A stretch of 8,120 nucleotides of DNA from positions 1-8,120 of the forward strand of contig JALWHA010000270.1 of assembly GCA_027038695.1 (NCBI GenBank). Reading direction: 5' to 3'. The DNA is from Acidobacteriota bacterium (lineage in GTDB: Bacteria; Acidobacteriota; Holophagae; Thermotomaculales; Thermotomaculaceae). Below, in pieces: positions 1-6,063 of the stretch; within the stretch, counting starts at the first letter, position 1; the number at the start of each line of letters is the position of its first letter. The notes beneath the pieces were generated by a model that saw only the letters and a program-made list of their open reading frames with translations, had not been told where the DNA came from and did not search any database. The position numbers were made by a program, and so were the translations under genes.

Positions 1-669
1 TGTTTCCTGAAGTTTTTGGTTTTCTTCTTTAAGCATTTTTTCAGCAGAACTTCCCTGTTGCAATTCCTCAATCTGTTGTTTTAAGGCCATATTTTCTTCT
101 AATAGGTCATCTAATTGTTTTTGAAGTTGAGACGAAGCTTGAGGTATTTCAGGTTGTACCTGTTTTTTAGGTTCTTCTTCAATGAGACCTACAAAGGTTT
201 CATCAAGTAATTTGTCTATGTTTTCTTCGTCAAAGTCGTCCACTTGAAGTGTTTGCTCTTCTTTAGGTTTTTTTTTGACTTTGTCATTTTCCAGGATAAC
301 ATCTGATAGAAAAGATTTGACGGAGTTTTTTAGTTTTATCAGTGATACAGGTTTTTTAAGGTAGTCCTGCGCCCTTACTTTTAATTTTTTATGCTGAGCG
401 AAGTCGTTTTCGGATTTTTCGGAAGAGGTGATTATTATTGGTATTTCTTTAAGTGCCGGGTCTTTTTTTATCTGATTGCAAAAGATAAAACCGTTTTTAT
501 CGGGAAGTTCAAGGTTAAGGATAATTAAATCAAATTGTTCGTTTTTTAATTTACCCATTAAACTTCGGCCGTTTTCAAGAAAAACCACTTCGCAAATATC
601 GGTATTGACCACCTTTTCCACATCTTTCCAAAATTTTTTGTCAGGGTCGACAACGATTATTTTTCTCAT
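1..669 (-). CDS. FrzS-like pseudo-receiver protein with coiled-coil region (C-terminus off window)
   Basis: The 223 visible codons are open to base 1 with no stop, so the C-terminus is missing. Residues 1-122 form a response-regulator receiver fold. The beta-1 acidic patch is reduced to D8-P9-D10. The phosphoacceptor position, in ILNLELP, is N52 rather than Asp. T81/S82 and K106 (in KKPV) are kept. Residues 90-97 read FAQHKKLK, followed by YLKKPV; from memory this matches the alpha-4/beta-5 region of Myxococcus xanthus FrzS, a polar protein of pilus-driven motility whose receiver works without normal phosphorylation. Residues 123-177 are charged and low in complexity, with an acidic patch at 144-166. 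From about residue 179 the sequence is heptad-like, rich in Gln, Glu, Leu and Lys, and looks like the start of a coiled coil. The ATG shares its A with the upstream regulator's TAA (TAATG) and has a GGAG ribosome site. It was too long for its frame to be listed because it is open-ended. The receiver and the Asn substitution are clear; the FrzS relationship is likely; a motility role is only inference. Confidence 0.88.
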   Translation of the reverse strand, partial: MRKIIVVDPDKKFWKDVEKVVNTDICEVVFLENGRSLMGKLKNEQFDLIILNLELPDKNGFIFCNQIKKDPALKEIPIIITSSEKSENDFAQHKKLKVRAQDYLKKPVSLIKLKNSVKSFLSDVILENDKVKKKPKEEQTLQVDDFDEENIDKLLDETFVGLIEEEPKKQVQPEIPQASSQLQKQLDDLLEENMALKQQIEELQQGSSAEKMLKEENQKLQET

Positions 670-2063
670 TATTCTTCTCCGTATTCTTTTAATTTTCTAT
701 GCAATGTCCTTAATCCTATCCCTAATGCCTTTGCCGTGTGTGTTTTGTTGCCGTTAAACTTTCTCAATGTTTTTAATATAATCCTTTTTTCAACTTCTTC
801 AAGTGTTTCTCCTAAATTAATTATAACCGAATCTTCAGGGTCAGGTAAAGGCTGTTGTTTTATTTCTGTTTTGTATGCGGATTTTTCTATTATTTCGTCC
901 GGAATTTGAGACGGTGTGATTACGGTATCGTTTGAAAAGATGATAAGGCTTTCTATCAGGTTTTGCAATTCCCTGACATTTCCCGGCCAGGGGTAGTGCT
1001 CAAGTATCTTTAACGCTTCAGGGGATATGGACATACCCGGTTTATTGTGGGTTTCCCCGAATTTTTTTATAAAGTGGTTAACAAGAAGGGGTATGTCTCC
1101 CTTTCTTTCCCTTAATGAGGGAATTTTAAGGTGAACAACCTTTAGCCTGAAGTACAGATCTTCCCTGAATTTTCCCGATTTTACCAATTCTTCTAAATTT
1201 TGGTTTGTTGCCGCGATTATCCTTGTTTTTACCTTTATGAGTTTATTTCCACCTACTCTCATAAATTCTTTCTGTTCTATAATCCTTAATAATTTTGCCT
1301 GCAGGTCTAAACTCATCTCCCCTATTTCATCAAGGAAAAGGGTGCCGTTTGACGCTAATTCAAATTTACCCATCTTTTGAGATACCGCTCCGGTAAACGC
1401 TCCTTTTTCATGGCCGAACAGTTCGCTTTCAAGTATCTCTCCAGGGATTGCCGCGCAGTTTATAGGAAGAAATATATTGTTTTTTCTCGGCGAATTCTGA
1501 TGTATAGCGTTTGCGATTAACTCTTTTCCCGTTCCGCTTTCTCCTGTTATTAACACGGTTACGTCTGTAGGCGCTACCGTTAAAATCTTTTCAAAAAGCC
1601 TTTTCATTTCAGGTGATTTGCCTATTATGTTTGAAAATGAGTAGAATTTGTCTATCCTCTGTTTCAGGTTGTCAACTTCCCTTTTAAGGCTTTTATTGTT
1701 TATTATCTTTTCAACCCTTTTTCGCAATTCAAACATATCTATAGGTTTTGCAAGGTAATCGTCGGCGCCTAACTTCATGGCTTCTACCGCTGATTCAATG
1801 CTTCCGAAGGCGGTAACTAAAATTATGCTGATATCAAATTGCAGCTTTGTTATTTCGCTTATAAGTTCCAGGCCGTTCATTCCCGGCATTCTGAAATCGG
1901 TTATTACAAGGTCTATAAACGATGCGTTTGTTTTTATGTAATCAAGCGCTTTAATGCTGTCTTCAAATGAAATCACATTGTAGTTTTTCTTTTTTAAGGC
2001 TTTTTCCATTGCAAGCCTTGATGTTGCTTCGTCTTCCACTATTACGATTTGTTTGCCTACCAT
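669..2063 (-). CDS. NtrC-family sigma-54-dependent response regulator
   Basis: This 464-residue protein has the full three-domain NtrC/AtoC/ZraR architecture, and its length is usual for the family. The receiver (about 4-122) has the acidic pair E10-D11, phosphoacceptor D56 (ITDFRMPG), T84 and K106 (AKP), so it should be phosphorylatable. The AAA+ domain (about 145-380) has Walker A GESGTGKE at 174-181, the sigma-54 contact loop GAFTGA at 221-226 and Walker B FLDEIGE around D245-E246. An arginine-finger region (FREDLYFRL) and the sensor-2 motif PWPGNVREL follow. The C-terminus (about 415-464) is a Fis-type helix-turn-helix, with NGNKTHTAKALGI and LRTLHRKL. The protein should activate transcription from sigma-54 promoters when phosphorylated, most simply by the kinase encoded 30 bases upstream. 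The ATG has a GGGAGAGG ribosome site. Its target genes cannot be read from this window, and I saw no convincing sigma-54 promoter here. Confidence 0.97.
   Translation of the reverse strand: MVGKQIVIVEDEATSRLAMEKALKKKNYNVISFEDSIKALDYIKTNASFIDLVITDFRMPGMNGLELISEITKLQFDISIILVTAFGSIESAVEAMKLGADDYLAKPIDMFELRKRVEKIINNKSLKREVDNLKQRIDKFYSFSNIIGKSPEMKRLFEKILTVAPTDVTVLITGESGTGKELIANAIHQNSPRKNNIFLPINCAAIPGEILESELFGHEKGAFTGAVSQKMGKFELASNGTLFLDEIGEMSLDLQAKLLRIIEQKEFMRVGGNKLIKVKTRIIAATNQNLEELVKSGKFREDLYFRLKVVHLKIPSLRERKGDIPLLVNHFIKKFGETHNKPGMSISPEALKILEHYPWPGNVRELQNLIESLIIFSNDTVITPSQIPDEIIEKSAYKTEIKQQPLPDPEDSVIINLGETLEEVEKRIILKTLRKFNGNKTHTAKALGIGLRTLHRKLKEYGEE
674..680 (-). promoter_or_regulatory. Ribosome binding site of the FrzS-like gene
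   Basis: The minus strand reads GGAGAAG four bases before the ATG at 669-667. The site lies inside the last codons of the upstream sigma-54 regulator, which end in GGAGAAGAATAA. It supports the ATG at 669 as the true start of the open-ended gene at the left edge. Confidence 0.6.
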
Positions 2064-2067
2064 TTAA

Positions 2068-2075
2068 CCTCTCCC
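2068..2075 (-). promoter_or_regulatory. Ribosome binding site of the sigma-54 regulator gene
   Basis: GGGAGAGG lies four bases before the ATG at 2063-2061, inside the 30-base gap after the kinase stop codon. The gap shows no hairpin or T-run typical of a terminator, so kinase and regulator are probably cotranscribed. Confidence 0.65.
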
Positions 2076-2093
2076 TTATAAGTATTAACCCGG

Positions 2094-3560
2094 TTATCTT
2101 GTCTTTAAATCGGGAAAAGGAAGATAAATTATAAATTCGCAGCCTTTTCCTTCCTCCGTGATTACGTTTATGTAGCCGCCGTGTTTATGAACGTTAAAGT
2201 TGCATACGGCAAGGCTTAATCCAGTCTGTTTTTCGCTTGTTCTCTCTTTTGTAGTAAAGTATGGCGTAAAAAGTAACGGTAAATATTCCTTTTTTATCCC
2301 CTTTCCGTAATCTTTTATTGATATTTTTACATACCTTTTTTTAGGCAGTTGAAGGCTTAATGTTTCCGGTAAACTCGCTTCCCCTACAGTTATATCTACT
2401 TTCCCCTTGTAATCCTGGGCTTCTATTGCGTTTTCTAGAATTTTTTTTACCGTATATTTGATTTTCTCTTTGTCAATAAGGATTATATATTCCCCTTTTT
2501 CAGTAAATCTAAATTCGGTGTTTTTGTACTGATTTTTGTATTCGTTGATTATGTTTTTTATTAATAAATTTATATTGCTTTTTGAAAAAATCGGTTTTGC
2601 AGTCGTTGTTTCAAAAAAAGAGGATATAAGCTTGCTTATCTCGTTTAATTTTTGGGATACTTTTTTTAATTTTTCTTTTGCTTTATCTTTATCTTTGTCA
2701 ACATACAGCTCGGCACTTTGCAGTTGGATCTGGGTTATCGCAAGGAGATTGTTGAAGTCGTGGCCGAACCCCATCAGGAATACGCTTAACTTTTCTATTT
2801 CAGCAAGTTTTTTTTGTTTTTTTATTATCTCTTTTTTCTCGGTTATGTCTTCAATTACAATGATGTTTCCTATGTGTTTTGAGGCTTGAGTTATCTTTAT
2901 TGCGGTTAGATTTGCGAAAACTGTAATGTCTTTGTAGAATATGATACTTTCCGATATGGAAACATTATGTTGTCGGGCCAATATCTCTTCAAGGTCTAAT
3001 TCTGTTTCGTTTTTGAAAATTTTAAATGTTTTCGTTATTTTTTTGTCTAAAATGTGTCTTATGTCTGTTTTCAGGATCTTTTCCATACCCCTGGTGGCAA
3101 AAACGCTTTTTCCACAGCTGTCTGTAACAAGTATTCCAGGGGGTATGTAGTGTGCCATGTGTTTGGTTGCCGCGTCTATTAATTTCTCTTTGTCGGTTAC
3201 TTCGTGTTTTATCGCTATAAAGTATTCTGTTTTTCCTTTTTCGTTTTTTATAGGGCTTATGGTTGAACTTTCGTAGTATATAGAACCGTCTTTCTTTTTG
3301 TTAATGAAAACCCCTTCCCAATTTTCTCCCGAGTTTATTTTGTCCCAAAGGTCTTTATAGAATTCTTTAGGCAGTACCCCCGCACTTAATATACTCGGAT
3401 TTTTACCTATTACCTCGTTTAGAGTGTAGCCTGTGGTTTCGGTAAATTTCTTGTTTACGAAAACCATTTCCCCTTTTTCGTCGGTTATCAAAACCATCAG
3501 GTTGGAGTTTTGGCATACTATGTCCAAAAAATCATTTGTCGGGTAGGGCGTGTGTTTCAT
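2094..3560 (-). CDS. Soluble PAS-PAS sensor histidine kinase
   Basis: This 488-residue protein has no signal peptide or membrane segment, so it is a cytoplasmic sensor. PAS domain 1 (about 10-125) is canonical, with TGYTLNEVIGKNP, a WEGVFINKKKDG stretch and ISPIKNEKG. A second, diverged PAS-like segment (about 131-240) ends in VIEDITEKKE. A short helical linker leads to the phosphoacceptor region GFGHDFNNLLA with H267. The ATPase domain shows N-box ENA around N377, G1 box DYGKG (417-421) and F-box LFTPYFTTK. The G2 box reads TGLSLAV (446-452), with Ser in place of the usual glycine of GLGL. The H-box type (HDFNN) is common among kinases paired with NtrC-type regulators, and such a regulator follows 30 bases downstream, so the pair is very likely cognate. 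The ATG overlaps the rsmG stop (ATGA) and has a GAGAGG ribosome site. The sensed signal and any PAS ligand are unknown. Confidence 0.95.
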   Translation of the reverse strand: MKHTPYPTNDFLDIVCQNSNLMVLITDEKGEMVFVNKKFTETTGYTLNEVIGKNPSILSAGVLPKEFYKDLWDKINSGENWEGVFINKKKDGSIYYESSTISPIKNEKGKTEYFIAIKHEVTDKEKLIDAATKHMAHYIPPGILVTDSCGKSVFATRGMEKILKTDIRHILDKKITKTFKIFKNETELDLEEILARQHNVSISESIIFYKDITVFANLTAIKITQASKHIGNIIVIEDITEKKEIIKKQKKLAEIEKLSVFLMGFGHDFNNLLAITQIQLQSAELYVDKDKDKAKEKLKKVSQKLNEISKLISSFFETTTAKPIFSKSNINLLIKNIINEYKNQYKNTEFRFTEKGEYIILIDKEKIKYTVKKILENAIEAQDYKGKVDITVGEASLPETLSLQLPKKRYVKISIKDYGKGIKKEYLPLLFTPYFTTKERTSEKQTGLSLAVCNFNVHKHGGYINVITEEGKGCEFIIYLPFPDLKTR

Positions 3561-4141
3561 TTTACCTCTCTTTTAGTAATGTATCTTGCCTTGCCTTCGG
3601 AGGGCAGGGTATACTCCATTATAGCCGAAAATATTTCAGGTTTTGCGGAATTAAAGGTGAAAATCCTGATTATGCCTTTGTTTTTCAGTATTTTTTCCAT
3701 TTTACCGTCTATTTTTACCGCTCTGGTTATTAGGGTTTGAGGTAGCGGGGTGTTTATTTCTTCAATGAGAGTGTTTTCAATTTCAATATTTTTTAAGTTT
3801 AATTCCCTTTTTATTTTGTTTAAAAATGCGCATTTTTTTAAAACCTTTTCAATTAAAAGAAACCGGGTGTTAGGACAGGTTATTGCAAGTGGAATTGCCG
3901 GGAAACCTCCACCGCTGCCTAAGTCAACTACCCTTCTTTCGTGTCGGAATCCTATAGTTAGAGGCATCAGGGAATCAAGTATATGCCTCTCTGTAATTTC
4001 CTTAAGGCTTTTTGCGGCCGTAAGGTTTATTTTTTTGTTCCATTTCAAAACGCTTTCGGCAAAGTGATTAAGTTTTTCAATCTGTGTTTTAGACAAAATT
4101 ATATTTTTGTATTTTAGCCATTCATCGTAGTTTTCAATCAT
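3557..4141 (-). CDS. rsmG: 16S rRNA (guanine-527-N7) methyltransferase RsmG
   Basis: RsmG (GidB) uses S-adenosylmethionine to methylate N7 of G527 in the 530 loop of 16S rRNA; in other bacteria its loss gives low-level streptomycin resistance. The family hallmarks are present: WNKKINLTA (34-42), the ERHILDSL element (51-58), and the SAM-binding glycine-rich loop VDLGSGGGFPAIPLA (72-86). They are followed by LIEKVLKKCAFL (96-107) and the late TRA motif (R140-A141). At 194 residues it is somewhat short for the family, with a compact C-terminus. The ATG starts 8 bases inside the end of ddl and has no clear Shine-Dalgarno sequence, suggesting translational coupling to ddl. The stop overlaps the kinase start as ATGA. 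In many bacteria rsmG sits beside mnmG and parAB near the origin; that context is absent here. Confidence 0.95.
   Translation of the reverse strand: MIENYDEWLKYKNIILSKTQIEKLNHFAESVLKWNKKINLTAAKSLKEITERHILDSLMPLTIGFRHERRVVDLGSGGGFPAIPLAITCPNTRFLLIEKVLKKCAFLNKIKRELNLKNIEIENTLIEEINTPLPQTLITRAVKIDGKMEKILKNKGIIRIFTFNSAKPEIFSAIMEYTLPSEGKARYITKREVK
3565..3570 (-). promoter_or_regulatory. Ribosome binding site of the histidine kinase gene
   Basis: GAGAGG sits four bases before the ATG at 3560-3558, inside the 3' end of rsmG. The kinase can therefore recruit its own ribosomes even though its start overlaps the preceding stop. Confidence 0.6.
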
Positions 4142-5129
4142 TGTTTAACGCAAGGTTAAAGAGTTTTGTAACTAATTCTTTAAAGGGGTATCCGCATAAA
4201 GCCATTAATTTCGGGTACATCGATATTTCGGTAAACCCGGGAATTGTGTTTATCTCATTAATTACAACGGAATTTTTTTCGGCATCGTATAGAAAATCAA
4301 TCCTTGCCATACCTTTGCCTTTGACAATTTGAAAGGCTTTTTCTGCCATGTCTTTGATTTTGTTAGAGATTTCTATAGGTATATTTGCCGGTATTTCAAA
4401 TTGTGTTTTTATGTCAATGTACTTGTCTTCATAGGTGTAAAATTCGTCCCCCGGTATTAAACCGCCGGGGTCTGAAATTGTTAATTGGTCGTTTCCTAAA
4501 ACAGCAATTTCAAGTTCTTTTGTTACATTTATCCCTTCCTCAACGATTACCTCGTCGTCGTACTTAAAAGCGTTTTCAACGGCTTTCTCAAGATCTTTTT
4601 CTTTTTTTACCTTGCTTATTCCTATGCTTGACCCCCCCCTGCAGGGTTTCACAAAAACCGGAAATTTGAAGTTTTTCTTTATTTTTTTTATTGAGTTTTC
4701 TTTTTCTTTTTTTGAAAAGTACGCATAATCAGGTTGAGGAAGTTCGGCTATTTTAAATAAGTCTCTTGAAATCCCTTTGTGCATGGATATTGCCGAAGCC
4801 TCAATCCCGCACCCTACATATGGAACCCCGAGAAAATCAAGCATCCCCTGAATTGTGCCGTCTTCCCCGAAAGGGCCGTGCAGGACGGGGAAGACAATAT
4901 CAAATGATTTAAAAATACCGCAGTCAACTTTTTGAACCTTTGTATTGTCTTTTTTTTCAAGAAAATCAAAACAACCTTCCCCTGCATAAAAGTCACCCTG
5001 CTTTGTTATTGCAATCAGGTAGGGGTTAAATTTTTCTTTGTCTATGTTTTTATAAACCGCTCTTGCTGATATTAAGGAGACCGGGTGTTCGGGGCTTTTC
5101 CCGCCAAAAACAATTGCGACCTTTTTCAT
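4134..5129 (-). CDS. ddl: D-alanine--D-alanine ligase
   Basis: Ddl joins two D-alanines using ATP, making the dipeptide end of the peptidoglycan precursor in the cytoplasm. The 331-residue ATP-grasp protein has a normal family length. The N-terminal substrate motif is FGGKSPEHPVSL (8-19, with E14). HGPFGEDGTIQG is at 84-95 and the ATP-grasp loop KPCRGGSSIGISKV at 161-174. Then come EEGINVTKELE (197-207), the tyrosine-bearing loop EFYTYEDKY (229-237), ARIDF (D278) and NEINTIPGFT (291-300). The tyrosine loop favours D-Ala-D-Ala over the depsipeptide (VanA-type) enzymes. One mild oddity is SMHK at 115-118, where SMDK is common; the lysine is kept. The ATG overlaps the FHA gene's stop (ATGA) and lacks a clear ribosome site, so translation is probably coupled. 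No mur or fts genes are visible alongside it, so it lies outside the classical division and cell-wall cluster. Confidence 0.96.
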   Translation of the reverse strand: MKKVAIVFGGKSPEHPVSLISARAVYKNIDKEKFNPYLIAITKQGDFYAGEGCFDFLEKKDNTKVQKVDCGIFKSFDIVFPVLHGPFGEDGTIQGMLDFLGVPYVGCGIEASAISMHKGISRDLFKIAELPQPDYAYFSKKEKENSIKKIKKNFKFPVFVKPCRGGSSIGISKVKKEKDLEKAVENAFKYDDEVIVEEGINVTKELEIAVLGNDQLTISDPGGLIPGDEFYTYEDKYIDIKTQFEIPANIPIEISNKIKDMAEKAFQIVKGKGMARIDFLYDAEKNSVVINEINTIPGFTEISMYPKLMALCGYPFKELVTKLFNLALNND

Positions 5130-5665
5130 ATTGTTTCAGGAGTGTTTTTAGGTGTTATTATTAGCATTAAAGTTGTGTCTCCTATGGTGAACTCGTCCCT
5201 GTTCCCTATTTCAACTTCAGTTATTTTTAAGTTGTCAAAGTATGTCCCGTTTGTTGAATTTAAATCTTTCAACAGCACCTTGTCCGGTAAAATCACTATT
5301 TCACAGTGTATCCTTGATATCTCTGGGTCAGGAATGTTTATGTCTCCCTGTGCTCTCCCTACGGTAACCACCGGTTTGGTTATCGGAAGGATCTTGCCGG
5401 CTAAAGGCCCTTCAAGCACCGCTAATGAGTATTTGTTTTCTTTAAAAGATTTGTTTTTTAGAGCCTGTTGAATTTGTTTTAGTTTTCTGTTGCTTGTAGA
5501 CACTTTTGTGGCTTCAGCATCGTTCTTTTTTATTTTTAGTCGAGGGTTTGTTATTTCAAAGATAGTCCCGCAGTGTGGACATTTGATCTTTTTTTTCTTT
5601 TTGCCTTCAAACTTTTTCTCATCGTATTTGTACTTTTTTAAACAATTCGGACATTGTATTATCAT
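5126..5665 (-). CDS. Zinc-ribbon and FHA-domain protein
   Basis: This 179-residue soluble protein has two recognisable parts. Residues 1-38 are an MJ0042-type zinc ribbon: MIIQCPNC, then CPHCGTIFEI, giving Cys pairs C5/C8 and C29/C32 that should bind one zinc ion. A lysine-rich basic linker runs from 42 to 78. Residues about 80-172 form a forkhead-associated domain, which normally binds phosphothreonine peptides. Its core residues are present: GR at 103-104, SRIH at 117-120 and the NSTNG loop at 136-140. It is therefore likely a phospho-dependent adaptor, but no Ser/Thr kinase is seen in the window. The ATG overlaps the cdd stop (ATGA) and has an AAGGGG-like ribosome site at 5671-5676. Zinc ribbons of this class occur at the N-termini of signalling and motility proteins in Myxococcota. 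The actual partner and function are unknown. Confidence 0.93.
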   Translation of the reverse strand: MIIQCPNCLKKYKYDEKKFEGKKKKKIKCPHCGTIFEITNPRLKIKKNDAEATKVSTSNRKLKQIQQALKNKSFKENKYSLAVLEGPLAGKILPITKPVVTVGRAQGDINIPDPEISRIHCEIVILPDKVLLKDLNSTNGTYFDNLKITEVEIGNRDEFTIGDTTLMLIITPKNTPETI

Positions 5666-6063
5666 AGTTTCCCCTTTAAGTTTTCGCCGCTAAAACATTC
5701 CGGCAACAAAGTTGACAGTTTAAATGTTTTAAAATCCTCTTCTTTATTAAAGATTACGATTTCCATATTCGGGTTAAATTCGCTTAATACCTGCCTGCAT
5801 GCACCGCACGGGGTTGTAAATTCTTCGGTGGGGGCGTAGAGAAATACCCTTATGGGGTTTTTGTACCCGTTTATTATAAAGTTAAACATTGCAGACCTTT
5901 CAGCGCATATGGTAAGGCCGAAAGAAGAATTTTCAACATTTACCCCTGTAGCATATTCGCCGTTCTCCCCTTCAACAAGGGCGGCTACGGGAAACCCCGA
6001 GTAAGGGCAGTAGGCTTTCCCTATGGTGTTTTTTAGAACCTGTAACGCTTCAATCTTTCTCAT
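5662..6063 (-). CDS. cdd: Cytidine deaminase (tetrameric, homodimer-zinc type)
   Basis: Cdd hydrolyses cytidine and deoxycytidine to uridine and deoxyuridine plus ammonia in pyrimidine salvage. The 133-residue length is that of the small tetrameric class found in Bacillus, not the longer dimeric E. coli enzyme. Visible motifs are AYCPYSGFPVAA (17-28), the substrate loop GVNVENSSFG (40-49), and the zinc and catalytic motif CAER with C53 and proton shuttle E55. PCGACRQ supplies zinc ligands C86 and C89. All three zinc cysteines and the glutamate are intact, so it should be active. The ATG overlaps the purine nucleoside phosphorylase stop as ATGA and has only a weak ribosome site. Its position right after the transporter and phosphorylase genes fits a nucleoside salvage operon. 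Confidence 0.97.
   Translation of the reverse strand: MRKIEALQVLKNTIGKAYCPYSGFPVAALVEGENGEYATGVNVENSSFGLTICAERSAMFNFIINGYKNPIRVFLYAPTEEFTTPCGACRQVLSEFNPNMEIVIFNKEEDFKTFKLSTLLPECFSGENLKGKL
5671..5676 (-). promoter_or_regulatory. Probable ribosome binding site of the zinc-ribbon/FHA gene
   Basis: AAGGGG lies five bases before the ATG at 5665-5663, inside the last codons of cdd. It is an imperfect Shine-Dalgarno sequence but is well placed, and the start is independently fixed by the zinc ribbon beginning at residue 1. Confidence 0.45.

Noticed and set aside
476..757. Plus-strand open frame of 93 codons
   Set aside because: It lies antisense across the boundary of the FrzS-like and sigma-54 regulator genes. 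It is rich in Phe, Leu, Ser and Ile, as expected for the reverse of Lys/Glu-rich coding, and has no domain signature.
2064..2093. Terminator or sigma-54 promoter in the kinase/regulator gap
   Set aside because: The 30 bases contain a ribosome site but no evident hairpin with a T-run and no GG-N10-GC promoter pattern by eye.
2536..2889. Plus-strand open frame of 117 codons with apparent hydrophobic segments
   Set aside because: It is antisense to the histidine kinase. The hydrophobicity is the mirror image of the Lys/Glu-rich helices of the dimerisation region.
3750..4067. Plus-strand open frame of 105 codons
   Set aside because: It is antisense to rsmG, whose motifs are unambiguous, and has no motif of its own.
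4134..5129. VanA-type D-Ala-D-Lac ligase (vancomycin resistance)
   Set aside because: The tyrosine-bearing loop EFYTYEDKY matches ordinary Ddl, and no vanH- or vanX-like neighbour is present.
5085..5471. Plus-strand open frame of 128 codons
   Set aside because: It is antisense to the FHA domain and the start of ddl, both of which have full family motifs.
5500..5520. Threonine near residue 53 of the FHA protein as a GarA-like regulatory phosphosite
   Set aside because: The surrounding EATKVS does not match the ETT motif of GarA/OdhI well enough to claim it.
5580..5605. A-rich lysine tract in the zinc-ribbon gene as a possible programmed frameshift
   Set aside because: The frame continues correctly through the second Cys pair and the FHA domain, so the tract is simply a run of Lys codons.
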